Below are positions 6,920-15,043 of a stretch of 24,315 bases of DNA, piece after piece. The translations under genes were made by a program, and so were the position numbers. The stretch comes from Collinsella sp. (GTDB lineage Bacteria; Actinomycetota; Coriobacteriia; Coriobacteriales; Coriobacteriaceae), in assembly GCA_018378775.1 (NCBI GenBank), contig JAGZWV010000028.1:1-24315 (forward strand), written 5' to 3'. The notes below the pieces were generated by a model, which worked only from the letters and a program-made list of their open reading frames with translations, made no database searches and was not told where the DNA came from. The stretch's first letter is position 1, and each line of letters opens with the position of its first letter.

Positions 6920-7444
6920 GTGTCGGACGATCTTCATCAAACCGCGTCGGGCAAGCGCCGCGACGTTATTAGCTGGGATGAGTTCTTTATGAGCGTGGCC
7001 ATTGCCGCGCAGCGCCGCAGTAAGGACCCTAACACGCAGGTGGGAGCGTGTATCGCCAGCACTAACCACCGCATCCTTTCGGTGGGTTACAACGGTACGC
7101 CCTCGGCGCTCAACGATGACTTTTTCCCGTGGGGTACGAGCGACGACCCGCTGCAGGACAAGCACAACTACGTGGTCCATGCCGAGGCCAACGCCGTGCT
7201 CAACTACCGTGGCTCGCTCAAGGACCTCGAGGGTTCCACAGTCTACGTCACGCTATTCCCGTGCCACGACTGTGCCAAGATCCTGGCGCAGGTAGGTGTA
7301 GGCGAGGTCGTCTACCTGGACAATAAGTATGCCGACACCGATGACGGCCGTATCAGCCGCCGCATTCTCGACTCCTGCGGCATCAGCTACCGCCAGGTCA
7401 TCGTCGATGTCCAGATTGGTACCGGGGGACAGGCTCAGCAGTGA
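6920..7444 (+). CDS. Deoxycytidylate (dCMP) deaminase family protein
   Basis: This 174-residue zinc enzyme would convert dCMP to dUMP, feeding thymidylate synthesis. The family motifs are intact: SKDPNTQVGACI (residues 34-45), GYNGTP (56-61), the catalytic HAE at 87-89 and PCHDC at 114-118, whose two Cys with His87 bind zinc. GTG 6920 is selected because GGAGG (6907-6911) is eight bases upstream; an in-frame GTG at 6911 would overlap the ribosome binding site and the ATG at 6839 lies upstream of the likely promoter. Members of the group include ComE-like late competence proteins, which are usually of similar length, but nothing in the neighbourhood suggests competence. Confidence 0.88.
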   Translation: MSDDLHQTASGKRRDVISWDEFFMSVAIAAQRRSKDPNTQVGACIASTNHRILSVGYNGTPSALNDDFFPWGTSDDPLQDKHNYVVHAEANAVLNYRGSLKDLEGSTVYVTLFPCHDCAKILAQVGVGEVVYLDNKYADTDDGRISRRILDSCGISYRQVIVDVQIGTGGQAQQ

Positions 7445-7615
7445 TATGCGTTGTCGCCATCTGACGACGAATGCAGTTCAAAGAGCCCCGTCCCAAATTG
7501 ACTACTCGTGAAAGTCGCGTCTGCGCGCATGGACGGCTCGTGAGCGGGTACATGGCTGTAGTAACATAGCTTCTGTCCGTGGGCGTGCCCGCGTTATTGT
7601 GAGAAAGGAGCCCCT

Positions 7616-7894
7616 GTGGCTGTTAACGAAGAGCTGCTTAAGAAGGTTCTTGAAGAGATCCGCCCCAACCTGCAGGCCGACGGCGGCGATATGGAGTATG
7701 TGGGCGTCGACGACGAGGGCGTTGTCAAGCTGGAGCTGCAGGGCGCCTGCGCCGGCTGCCCCATGAGCTCGCTGACCCTTTCCATGGGTATCGAGCGCAT
7801 CCTGAAGGAGCACGTGCCCGGCGTTACCCGCGTTGAGCAGGTCAATGCTTCCGGCGAGGCCGAGGACCTGTACGACGAGTACGCGCCGTTCTAA
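7616..7894 (+). CDS. NifU-like C-terminal domain Fe-S scaffold protein
   Basis: The 92-residue protein is a stand-alone NifU C-terminal domain, which holds a labile Fe-S cluster between subunits and passes it to apo-proteins. The family signature is complete: IRPNLQADGGD (residues 15-25), then LQGACAGCPMSS (41-52) with the cluster Cys pair at 45 and 48, then the helix TLSMGIERILKEHVPGV. GTG 7616 follows GAAAGGAG at a normal distance. No sufBCDS or nifS gene is nearby. Codon use is strongly biased as in highly expressed genes. The upstream 170-base gap has a small hairpin around 7578-7594 but no recognised RNA. Confidence 0.9.
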   Translation: MAVNEELLKKVLEEIRPNLQADGGDMEYVGVDDEGVVKLELQGACAGCPMSSLTLSMGIERILKEHVPGVTRVEQVNASGEAEDLYDEYAPF

Positions 7895-7905
7895 GATGCG
7901 AAAGC

Positions 7906-7925
7906 TGCGGACGGTACGCTCCGCA
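7906..7925 (+). terminator. Small hairpin after the NifU-like gene
   Basis: TGCGGA (7906-7911) and TCCGCA (7920-7925) pair around an 8-base loop. No T-run follows, so its role as a terminator is weak. Confidence 0.3.
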
Positions 7926-7943
7926 TAGACGTTACGCCCAGAT

Positions 7944-7976
7944 ATGCGGCTGCGAGCGCAAGGCCCGCGGCCGCAT
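7944..7976 (+). terminator. Hairpin between the NifU-like gene and lgt
   Basis: ATGCGGC (7944-7950) pairs with GCCGCAT (7970-7976), with further GC pairing (TGCG/CGCG) inside. It is followed by TTGT. It could end the NifU transcript or lie in the lgt leader. Confidence 0.4.
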
Positions 7977-8002
7977 TTGTATGTAGGGAGCAGGGGATCG
8001 AT

Positions 8003-8824
8003 ATGCTCAACGACCTCTACCATATGCTTGATCCCGTCGCGATCTCGGCGGGCCCCATCACCATCTACTGGTACGGCCTGGCCTACGTGGTCGGCGCTCT
8101 GCTCACGGCGGTTGTTATGTACCGCACGCAGCGTCGTTGGGGCTTCGACATCACGATCGATGACCTGACGAGCGTCGTGGTCGGCGCGGTCTTTGGCCTC
8201 ATCATCGGCGCGCGCCTGTTTTACGTCGTCTTTTATGGGGATGGCTACTATTGGACCCACCCGCTCGAGATCTTTGCCACCAACGAGGGAGGTATGAGCT
8301 TCCATGGCGGCCTGGTGGGCGGCATCTTGGGCGGCATCATCGTGTGCCGCATGTATAAGCTCGACGCCTGGACCGTCGCCGACCTTGCCGTGATCGGCGC
8401 CCCGCTGGCCCTGTGCCTGGGCCGTTGCGCCAATTTCGTCAACGGCGAGCTGTGGGGTAAGCCGACCGATCTGCCCTGGGGTGTGGTCTTTGGCGGCACC
8501 GCGGGCGATATGCCGCGCCATCCCTCCCAGCTCTACGAGGCGTTTCTTGAGGGCGTCGTGCTCTTCTGTATTTTGCAGGTGCTCAACCGCAAAAAGCCGC
8601 TGCTGCCCCAGGGTACGTTTATGGGCGTGTTCGTGATGGGGTACGGCATCGTCCGCTTTCTCGTTGAGTTCGTGCGCGTGCCCGATGCCCAGCTGGGTTA
8701 TCTGCTGGGCGGCGTTATCACCATGGGCCAGTTGCTGAGCTTGCCGCTCGTGATCGCCGGCCTGGCGCTCATCATCTTCGCCCGACACCGCAATCAGCCC
8801 CAGCGCGTCTACCTGGACGCCTAA
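8003..8824 (+). CDS. lgt: Prolipoprotein diacylglyceryl transferase
   Basis: Lgt transfers a diacylglyceryl group from phosphatidylglycerol to the lipobox Cys of prolipoproteins, at the inner membrane. The 273-residue product has the expected seven hydrophobic segments and the conserved residues: GGMSFHGGL with His101, the Lgt signature LGRCANFVNGELWG (residues 139-152, with Arg141, Asn144 and Glu149), RHPSQLYEA (172-180), and RFLVEFVR (218-225). The start is supported by AGGGAG/GGGG upstream. A perfect 15-bp hairpin starts five bases after the stop. The gene appears monocistronic. Confidence 0.95.
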   Translation: MLNDLYHMLDPVAISAGPITIYWYGLAYVVGALLTAVVMYRTQRRWGFDITIDDLTSVVVGAVFGLIIGARLFYVVFYGDGYYWTHPLEIFATNEGGMSFHGGLVGGILGGIIVCRMYKLDAWTVADLAVIGAPLALCLGRCANFVNGELWGKPTDLPWGVVFGGTAGDMPRHPSQLYEAFLEGVVLFCILQVLNRKKPLLPQGTFMGVFVMGYGIVRFLVEFVRVPDAQLGYLLGGVITMGQLLSLPLVIAGLALIIFARHRNQPQRVYLDA

Positions 8825-8828
8825 CCAC

Positions 8829-8871
8829 CAAAACCACCACAAAGGGGACAGGCACCTTTGTGGTGGTTTTG
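8829..8871. terminator. Perfect 15-bp hairpin with GGGGACAGGCACC loop after lgt
   Basis: Arms 8829-8843 and 8857-8871 are exactly complementary; the 13-base loop is GGGGACAGGCACC. Poly-A and poly-T stretches are within the arms, so it can act in either orientation as a terminator. The loop core GGGGAC recurs in the hairpin at 1409-1447 and beside the one at 11093, while the stem sequences differ. Confidence 0.65.
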
Positions 8872-8907
8872 CCGAGTTTGATAGGTTTCTAGAAAGGCTT
8901 TCGGACT

Positions 8908-11091
8908 ATGAAGGATTCCGACCTCTCCACAACGGCTGCGCGCGACGCTGCCCGCATCGTCTGGTTTAAGCGCTACCCCGCCAAACAGACGCTCATCGCA
9001 TTTTTGCTCGCGCTGTTGGCGACCACGGCGTTTTCCATCGATCCCGCCCCGGTGTCGAGCAACGCGGTCTTGGCGATTGACCCCAAAGCCTCGGGCATGC
9101 TGTACGTGTGCTACGAGGTGCTCCTCTCGTTTGCCGGCCATACCGACGCGGTCATGCTGCTTGCGCTTGCCTGCCTGCTCACGCTGCCGTTTCGCTACGT
9201 ATTCTTTGGCCGCGGCGACGCCTGGCGTCCCTCGGTGATCCTTCCGTCGCTGTTCTTTGCCGTCTGCATGGTGTTTGGCCGCAGCTACGACCTCACCGAT
9301 TCGGCCGAGATCGTGCTCGGCGACAAGGCCCGCATCATCTGCGCCTGGATAGGCGGCGCGGGCTGGATGCTCTTGGCGGTCGTTGCCTTCTACCTCGCCT
9401 TTGAGTGTCTAGATTGGCTGAGCTCTCGGCGCATTCCGTTTTCCGAAGCGCACTTTGGCCGCGTATGGCGTGTGGCTCACGCCGTGCTCTCGGTCCATCC
9501 CTTTGCCGGGCCCTTCCTGGTGCTTATGATCGCCTGGGCGCCCACGCTCATCGCTTCGCTGCCCGGCCTTTTTATGGGAGATACGGGTGCGCAGATTCGC
9601 CAGTGGTTCAACTACCCCAACGGCACGAGTGACTACTTGCGTCTGCTCAATCCCAATGTGTTGCTCAACGGACATCACCCCGTGGTGCATACGGCTATCA
9701 TCGGTTCGTGCGTCCAGTTGGGGCTTTCACTGTTTAACAGCGCCAACGCAGGTCTTGCCATCTACACCTGCGCTCAGTTCGTCATTACGGCCGCCTGCAT
9801 GGCCTATTCCATCTCGTCGCTGCGCAAGCTGGGCGTGAGCCTGCCGGTCCGTGGCGTAATCTTGCTGTTCTTTGTGTTTATGCCCATGTTCTCCAACTAC
9901 GCGGCCCTGCTTACCAAAGATGTGCTGTTTGCCGACGCGTTTTTGGTGCTGTTGGTGCAGACCGTGAAGCTCGTGGCCTGCGGCCTGCCCCGTCGCGATG
10001 CCAATGCCGAGCGTGCGGGCGAACAGAGGCCCGTGCTCTTTGCACGCCACGACTGGCTGCTGCTCGCTCTGGGCGCCATGGGTTCCACGTTTCTGCGCAA
10101 CGGCGGCCTGGTGTTTCCCCTGGCGGCATGCGTAATCGCGACGGCGTTTTGCGCATGGGACGCACATGTGGCTCGCCGCGCGGCCAAGCAGGCTAGTGCT
10201 GCACCTTCGGGCGCCATCCCGCGTTTCCGCTGGGTGGGAGTTCTTGCGGTGCTTGCACTCTGCCTTGCCTCTAATATGTACTTCACCAAGGTCTTTATGC
10301 CAGCGCACGACATCACGCCTGGTTCCAAGCGCGAAATCCTTTCGATTCCGTTCCAACAGACGGCTCGTTTCGTCCAAAAGCACGACGGCCTTAACTCGGG
10401 CGTCAACCCTACGGTTAAGGAGGACGGCACCATCGTGGAAGCTCCTTGCGACGGTTCGGTGACCGACGAAGAGCGTGCCGTGATCGATCGTGTACTCAAG
10501 TACGAGAACCTGGGCCGCCGCTACAACCCCGACAAGTCCGATGCCGTCAAGAACTGCTTTAACGAGTACGCCTCGCAGGAGGACATCGATGCCTATTTTG
10601 AGGTATGGGCTCAGATGTTTAAGAAGGATCCCGAGTGCTATATTTCGGCGCTTATCAATAACTACTATGGTTATTTTTATCCGAGCGCGCGCGATGCCTG
10701 GGTCTACAGCACGGCGCGTAGTGCCGAGATCATGGCGCGTCCCGACAACCTCAAGTACTTCGACTTCCATCCGGTCGATAGCAACGTAGTGCGCTGGTGC
10801 GACCACCTGATCAATCTGTACCGTGTGGCGGTGCAGCGCATCCCGTTTATTTCGCTCACCATGAGCTCGGCCACCTATGTGTGGATCATGATCGCCGTGG
10901 TGGTCTATCTGCTACGTCGTCATTCGTGGCGTGCGCTGGCGATCTGGGTGCCGCTGTTGGGCGTGCTCGCCGTGTGCCTGATTGGCCCGTGCAACGGCTC
11001 GACCTACATGCGCTACCTGTACCCGGTCATCGCCTGCATGCCCTTCGCCATCGGCGCCACCATCACCCGCAGCGATCTCCTCTGGTCCTAA
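8908..11091 (+). CDS. Large polytopic membrane protein, DUF6020-like
   Basis: The 727-residue product has about a dozen hydrophobic segments in residues 25-455, a hydrophilic domain of about 190 residues (roughly 455-640), and further membrane segments at the C-terminus. The stretch FMGDTGAQIRQWF, then NPNVLLNGHHPVVHTAIIG (about residues 221-257), after a membrane segment is typical of DUF6020 and of GT-C type polyprenyl-phosphate-dependent glycosyltransferases, in which an acidic residue in the first extracytoplasmic loop is catalytic. The ending, CNGSTYMRYLYPVIACMPF, also fits that group. I infer a cell-envelope glycan role; substrate unknown. ATG 8908 follows GAAAGG. It stands alone between two hairpins and is the longest gene in the window. 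Confidence 0.7.
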   Translation: MKDSDLSTTAARDAARIVWFKRYPAKQTLIAFLLALLATTAFSIDPAPVSSNAVLAIDPKASGMLYVCYEVLLSFAGHTDAVMLLALACLLTLPFRYVFFGRGDAWRPSVILPSLFFAVCMVFGRSYDLTDSAEIVLGDKARIICAWIGGAGWMLLAVVAFYLAFECLDWLSSRRIPFSEAHFGRVWRVAHAVLSVHPFAGPFLVLMIAWAPTLIASLPGLFMGDTGAQIRQWFNYPNGTSDYLRLLNPNVLLNGHHPVVHTAIIGSCVQLGLSLFNSANAGLAIYTCAQFVITAACMAYSISSLRKLGVSLPVRGVILLFFVFMPMFSNYAALLTKDVLFADAFLVLLVQTVKLVACGLPRRDANAERAGEQRPVLFARHDWLLLALGAMGSTFLRNGGLVFPLAACVIATAFCAWDAHVARRAAKQASAAPSGAIPRFRWVGVLAVLALCLASNMYFTKVFMPAHDITPGSKREILSIPFQQTARFVQKHDGLNSGVNPTVKEDGTIVEAPCDGSVTDEERAVIDRVLKYENLGRRYNPDKSDAVKNCFNEYASQEDIDAYFEVWAQMFKKDPECYISALINNYYGYFYPSARDAWVYSTARSAEIMARPDNLKYFDFHPVDSNVVRWCDHLINLYRVAVQRIPFISLTMSSATYVWIMIAVVVYLLRRHSWRALAIWVPLLGVLAVCLIGPCNGSTYMRYLYPVIACMPFAIGATITRSDLLWS

Positions 11092-11092
11092 C

Positions 11093-11132
11093 TTGGTGCA
11101 TTGAGGGTAAGGTTTCTTTGCACCAAAGGGGA
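11093..11132 (+). terminator. Hairpin after the DUF6020-like gene, flanked by GGGGAC
   Basis: TTGGTGCA (11093-11100) and TGCACCAA (11119-11126) are exact inverted repeats around an 18-base loop. AGGGGAC follows directly. This resembles the two other GGGGAC-associated hairpins but the core here is outside the stem. Confidence 0.4.
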
Positions 11133-11256
11133 CATCATCACGACGCCTTCATTTTGGGGTTTATCTCGCAGGCCAGTAGGTATATCATAACGACGTTTGT
11201 TTATATTGCCCGAGCATCTGCGCTGGGCTTTAGGTCGAAACCGATAGGAGACACGT

Positions 11257-12063
11257 ATGTCCGGACACTCTAAGTGGGCCACAACCAAGCATCGTAAGGG
11301 CGCGCAGGACGCCAAGCGTTCCGCCCTCTTCTCCAAGCTGAGCCGCAACATCACCGTTGCTGCCCGTCTCGGCGGCGACCCGCTGCCCGAGAACAACGCC
11401 AGCCTCGCCGCTGCCGTTGCTAAGGCCAAGGCTCAGTCCATGCCCAAGGACAAGATCAAGTCCGCTATCGACAAGGCCTTCGGTTCGGGTGCCGATGCCG
11501 CCGTCTACGAGAACATCGTGTACGAGGGCTACGGTCCCGCCGGTGTCGCCGTCTACGTTGACTGCCTGACCGACAACCGCAACCGCACCGCCGCTGATGT
11601 CCGTTCCGCCTTCTCCCACGCTGGTGGTAACCTGGGCACCTCCGGCTCCGTCGCCTTCCAGTTTGAGCGCAAGGGCCAGATCGTCGTCGCCAAGGAGATC
11701 CTGGACGAGAACGCCAAGAAGGAGACCATGATCGCCAACGGTCCTGCCGGTGACGAGGATGAGTTCATGATGGCCATCGCCGAGGCCGGTGGCGAGGACT
11801 ACGAGGACGCCGGCGAGGAGTGGATCGTCTGGACCGCTGCTAACGACGTCATGGCTGTCTCCAAGGCGCTCGAGGAGCAGGGCGTCCAGGTCAAGGGCTC
11901 CGAGACCACCATGGTCCCGACTACCCCGACCGAGGTCTCCGGTACCGACGCCAAGAAGGTCCAGCGCCTCATCGACCGTCTTGAGGAGCTCGACGACGTC
12001 CAGGATGTTTACAGCACCATGGACATGACCGACGAGGTCATCGCTGCCCTCGAGGAGGAGTAG
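11257..12063 (+). CDS. YebC/PmpR/TACO1 family protein
   Basis: The product (268 residues) begins with the family signature MSGHSKWATTKHRKGAQDAKR and contains NASLAAAVAKAKAQSMPKDKI, YEGYGPAGVAVYVDCLTDN and TADVRSAFSHAGGNLGTSGSVAFQFERKG, spanning the three domains of the family. Family members have been described as DNA-binding regulators and, more recently, as ribosome-associated factors that relieve stalling on proline-rich sequences. Which role applies is not decidable here. It is slightly longer than the usual 240-250 residues. TAGGAG precedes the ATG. Codon use is strongly optimised, suggesting high expression. ruvC, often next to yebC, is not present. Confidence 0.93.
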   Translation: MSGHSKWATTKHRKGAQDAKRSALFSKLSRNITVAARLGGDPLPENNASLAAAVAKAKAQSMPKDKIKSAIDKAFGSGADAAVYENIVYEGYGPAGVAVYVDCLTDNRNRTAADVRSAFSHAGGNLGTSGSVAFQFERKGQIVVAKEILDENAKKETMIANGPAGDEDEFMMAIAEAGGEDYEDAGEEWIVWTAANDVMAVSKALEEQGVQVKGSETTMVPTTPTEVSGTDAKKVQRLIDRLEELDDVQDVYSTMDMTDEVIAALEEE

Positions 12064-12132
12064 CGCCCACACGGGTTAAGCCGTGCATATCTGGGCATAA
12101 TGAAGCGAGCATGCAAGCCTCGTGGAATAGAT

Positions 12133-12176
12133 GAGCCGGATCCGCGTGCGTATGGCACCGGACCCGGCTCTTTTAT
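12133..12176 (+). terminator. Intrinsic terminator between the YebC gene and amaP
   Basis: A 12-base arm at 12133-12144 pairs with 12159-12170 with one mismatch and is followed by TTTTAT. It lies 70 bases after the YebC stop codon. Confidence 0.8.
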
Positions 12177-12179
12177 AAT
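12174..12179 (+). promoter_or_regulatory. Consensus -10 box inside the terminator tail, upstream of amaP
   Basis: A perfect TATAAT at 12174-12179 overlaps the T-rich tail of the preceding terminator and is 50 bases upstream of the GTG at 12229. No -35 hexamer is evident within the hairpin, so promoter activity is uncertain. Confidence 0.4.
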
Positions 12180-12228
12180 GATGCGAACCGTTTTGCATTC
12201 TGTGGACCGAAACCTGAAGGGAGCGCGC

Positions 12229-12774
12229 GTGCGCGTACTCAAACGAGCCCTAGCAATCGTGTATCTTGCCGCCGCCATCGTGGCGCTGGGTACGCTTGTC
12301 TGCCAGTTCTGGGGACCGTATACGTATCGCTTTATGCTGCTGTTGCGTGACACCATGCCTCGCGTCGTCGTTACGGTGTGCGCCGCTATCGTGGCGCTTG
12401 GCGTGCTCATCGGTTTTTTCCGCCTGATGTTCGCGCGTCGCGAGCCGTCCTGCGTGCATCCGGCGGGGGAGCGCAATATCGAGGTCACGCTCGCAGCGCT
12501 TTCCTCGTGCGCCCGTGCCGCGGCAGAGTGCGATGATCGCGTGATGGTTGAGCATATCGAGGCACGCGTTCAAGGTTCCGACGAGTCGCGCGTTCGTTTT
12601 AAGGTCGAGGCCATCGCGCTCGATGACAAGGACGTTGCCGCTCTTGCCACCTCGATGCAGCAGCGCATCGAGAAGGCCTGCGACACCATGCTCGGCACGC
12701 CGGGCACGACCGCGCGCGTCCGTTTTTTGCCGTCCAAGACTACCGTCCAGACCGTGGAGGTTTCCGGTGAGTGA
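12229..12774 (+). CDS. AmaP-like alkaline shock response membrane anchor protein
   Basis: The 181-residue protein has two membrane segments (about residues 6-28 and 47-66) and a soluble domain of about 115 residues ending in a strand-helix-strand pattern (VRFKVEAIALDDKDVAAL ... IEKACDTMLG ... ARVRFLPSK), as in AmaP, the membrane anchor of Asp23 in staphylococci and relatives. The next two genes, DUF2273 and Asp23, support this strongly. GTG 12229 is chosen because AAGGGAG lies six bases upstream; a longer frame from ATG 12100 would run through the terminator at 12133-12176. The end overlaps the next gene by eight bases. Confidence 0.75.
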   Translation: MRVLKRALAIVYLAAAIVALGTLVCQFWGPYTYRFMLLLRDTMPRVVVTVCAAIVALGVLIGFFRLMFARREPSCVHPAGERNIEVTLAALSSCARAAAECDDRVMVEHIEARVQGSDESRVRFKVEAIALDDKDVAALATSMQQRIEKACDTMLGTPGTTARVRFLPSKTTVQTVEVSGE

Positions 12775-13144
12775 TACCAATCAAGACAAGACCGCCCGTA
12801 CGCCGCGCTTGACGATCGACCAGAACGCTACGCCGGCAGGCGAGTCCGCCGACACCAAGCCCGAGGCCGGCGAGCAGCACGACAGCGCCGCCAACGACTT
12901 TGACGAGGCCATGGGTCTCATCAAAGGTACGGGCGCTGCTATCTGGAGCTACGCCGTGCGCCACCCCAACACTACGCTCGGCGCCTTGGCAGGCTTTATC
13001 CTCGCCGTGCTGGTACTTACGTTGGGCCTGTGGGACACGCTCGTCATCGCATTCTTTGTGCTGATCGGCGCCGTAATCGGCCAGATTCGCGACGGCGAGA
13101 ACGGTATCGTCAACTTCTTCGGCCGTCTGTTTAGCGGCCGCTAA
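12767..13144 (+). CDS. DUF2273-like small membrane protein
   Basis: The 125-residue product has a polar N-terminal half (residues 1-55, with Pro, Glu and Asp), then SYAVRHPNTTLGALAGFILAV, a hydrophobic hairpin (about 70-88 and 91-106) and the motif IGAVIGQIRDGENG (100-113), matching the DUF2273 pattern in which a G-x-x-x-G membrane segment precedes a charged end. The start GTG 12767 has GGAGG six bases upstream and overlaps the amaP stop codon, indicating translational coupling. DUF2273 genes are commonly found in Asp23 operons, and this one lies between amaP and asp23. The N-terminal extension is longer than in typical short family members. Confidence 0.78.
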   Translation: MSDTNQDKTARTPRLTIDQNATPAGESADTKPEAGEQHDSAANDFDEAMGLIKGTGAAIWSYAVRHPNTTLGALAGFILAVLVLTLGLWDTLVIAFFVLIGAVIGQIRDGENGIVNFFGRLFSGR

Positions 13145-13188
13145 TATGTATTCGACTGTCGCATCCGCGGCAGGCATAAGGAGGAACC

Positions 13189-13710
13189 ATGGCTTTTAAT
13201 ACGAAGGTCGATGTAGCCGATACCGAGCTCGAGGAGAACGAGGCGGTCGTCGCCGAAGCTGAGGATGTAGAATTCGAAGGTCAGTCCCTCGCCGAGACAG
13301 AGGCAGAGTCCGATGCGGACGAGGACGACGAGGAAACGGACGAGTCCGAGGACTCGCTGACCTATTCCAACGGCGTGATCGAGAAGATCGTTGCCATGGC
13401 CACCCGCGAGGTTCCGCACGTTCTGGGCATGAAGGGTAACCTCATGCACTTTGTGCAGGAGCAGTTTGGTGCCGAGAATCTGACCAAGGGCGTGACGGTC
13501 GAGGTCACCGATGACAATCGCGTGGTCGTCAACATCTCCGTCATCATCGAGTACGGCGCCTATGCGCCCGCGATCTTCGACGATGTTAAGGCACGTGTCA
13601 CCGAGCGCCTTGCCGCGATGACCGGCCTTGAGGTGGCGGGCGTCAACCTGCGCATCGAGGATGTCATCACCCCCGAGGAGTACGAGCACCGCACCAGCCA
13701 GCACGAATAA
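13189..13710 (+). CDS. Asp23/Gls24 family envelope stress response protein
   Basis: Residues about 58-165 form the Asp23 domain: YSNGVIEKIVAMATREVPHV, then a strand-rich part with VTVEVTDDNRVVVNISVIIEYG, a helix (IFDDVKARVTERLAAMTG) and the end strand VAGVNLRIEDVI. Asp23 of staphylococci is an abundant protein that forms a membrane-associated layer through AmaP and is linked to envelope stress. The first 55 residues are an unusual acidic extension rich in Glu and Asp (EAESDADEDDEETDESED), not part of the common domain. AAGGAGG lies five bases before the ATG. It follows the DUF2273 gene by 44 bases and ends the operon at a strong hairpin. Confidence 0.88.
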   Translation: MAFNTKVDVADTELEENEAVVAEAEDVEFEGQSLAETEAESDADEDDEETDESEDSLTYSNGVIEKIVAMATREVPHVLGMKGNLMHFVQEQFGAENLTKGVTVEVTDDNRVVVNISVIIEYGAYAPAIFDDVKARVTERLAAMTGLEVAGVNLRIEDVITPEEYEHRTSQHE

Positions 13711-13760
13711 CCTTCCAAAAAGGGATGTTTGTTTTGGCAGGTTTTATCTGCGAAAACGTC

Positions 13761-13805
13761 AAACGGCCGACAGCGCAAGCAAAAGCGCGGTCGACCGTTT
13801 TCTAT
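13761..13805 (+). terminator. Terminator of the amaP-DUF2273-asp23 operon
   Basis: AAACGGCCGACAGCGC (13761-13776) pairs with GCGCGGTCGACCGTTT (13785-13800) with two mismatches, followed by TCTATAT. It lies 50 bases after the asp23 stop. Confidence 0.75.
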
Positions 13806-13915
13806 ATAGCCTCGATCTAGTCATACCGCTCGTCTAACTAAGGGTTGCAATCTTCGCGTTCCGCGTTACCCTAATGGGCGCATTGTTTCCAAATTGTTAA
13901 CGAGGGGTTGCCGTA

Positions 13916-14938
13916 ATGGCCGACGAACACGAGACCGAAAGCAAGGCATGGGCGATTGAAGCCGCTGCGGCAGAGGCGGCGTCGCGTGCCGCCGAGGAGG
14001 TGCATCGTCCTCCGGTGGTGCCGATGGAGCGCGTCGTCGGTCGCGAGGATATCGAACGTGGCGAGCGCGCCGGCCGCAAGCGCAGTCAGGAGCCAGGCTT
14101 TCCGCGCTTTTTTGCCGAGCTCAATCTGGGCCTGATCCTCACGGCCTTTGCCATCGTGGCTTTCAAAACGCCCAATCACTTTGCCTTCGGCGGCACCTCG
14201 GGCGTGTCGGTCATTCTTTCCACGCTGTTCCCGACTCTGCCCGTCGGCGTATTTATGTGGATTATCAACGCGGTCCTGGTCATCCTGGGTTTTATCTTTT
14301 TGGAGCGCAAGGCAATCCTTTGGAGCGTCTTTGCCTCGTTTGCGCTTTCGGCCTACGTCTCGCTGTTTGAGCTCTTCATTCCGACGGATGTTTCGATGAC
14401 GGGCGATATGTGGCTCGACCTGTGTTTTGCCGTCATCTTGCCGGCGCTGGGCAGTGCCATTGTCTTTGACATTGGCGCCTCGACGGGCGGCACCGACATC
14501 CTTGCCATGATCCTCAAGCGTCGCACGACGCTTGAGATCGGCCGTGCCCTGTTGCTGGTCGATATCGGCATCGTGACCATCGCGGCTTTCCTGTATGGCC
14601 CGCGCGTCGGCCTGTACTGTGTGCTTGGTCTGTTTGCCAAGACGCTCGTCGTCGATAAGGCCATCGAGAGCATCCACCTGCGCAAGGTCTGTACGATTAT
14701 TTGCGCCGAACCGCGCAAAGTCGAGGAGTTTATCGTCAAGCATCTCAACCGCACGGCAACGATCAGCCGTGGCTACGGCGCTTTCTCGGGCAAGTGCGTC
14801 ACGGTGATCATGAGCGTGCTGAGCCGTCGCGAGGCAGTGCAACTGCGCCGCTATGCCCGCGAGATTGACCCTGGCGCCTTCATCACCATCGTCGATAGCT
14901 CCGAAATCGTCGGCAAGGGCTTCCGCGGCACGAACTAG
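13916..14938 (+). CDS. YitT/DUF161-DUF2179 family membrane protein
   Basis: The 340-residue product starts with a polar Ala/Glu/Arg-rich extension of about 65 residues, then five or six membrane segments (about 68-255), and a cytoplasmic DUF2179 domain (about 258-335) with VCTIICAEPRKVEEFIVKHLNR and ATISRGYGAFSG. The membrane part contains the repeated family motif FGGTSGVSVIL (91-101) and STGGTDILAMIL, as in YitT-family proteins, whose function is not established. GAGGGG precedes the ATG by about nine bases. The N-terminal extension is longer than in most relatives. It lies alone between two terminators. The gap 14939-15087 that follows shows no gene. Confidence 0.85.
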   Translation: MADEHETESKAWAIEAAAAEAASRAAEEVHRPPVVPMERVVGREDIERGERAGRKRSQEPGFPRFFAELNLGLILTAFAIVAFKTPNHFAFGGTSGVSVILSTLFPTLPVGVFMWIINAVLVILGFIFLERKAILWSVFASFALSAYVSLFELFIPTDVSMTGDMWLDLCFAVILPALGSAIVFDIGASTGGTDILAMILKRRTTLEIGRALLLVDIGIVTIAAFLYGPRVGLYCVLGLFAKTLVVDKAIESIHLRKVCTIICAEPRKVEEFIVKHLNRTATISRGYGAFSGKCVTVIMSVLSRREAVQLRRYAREIDPGAFITIVDSSEIVGKGFRGTN

Positions 14939-15043
14939 CCCGGTCGTACCCTTCGAATCATTGAACAAACCGGCTACGTTGCAAATCGGTCATCTTGCGG
15001 TATTTGTCCCCACATTGGGCGATAATGATGCCAAAGACATCGT

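Noticed and set aside
12100..12228. N-terminal extension of amaP from ATG 12100
   Set aside because: It would run through an intrinsic terminator and place a polar Pro/Gly-rich stretch before the signal-anchor segment; GTG 12229 has a good ribosome binding site.
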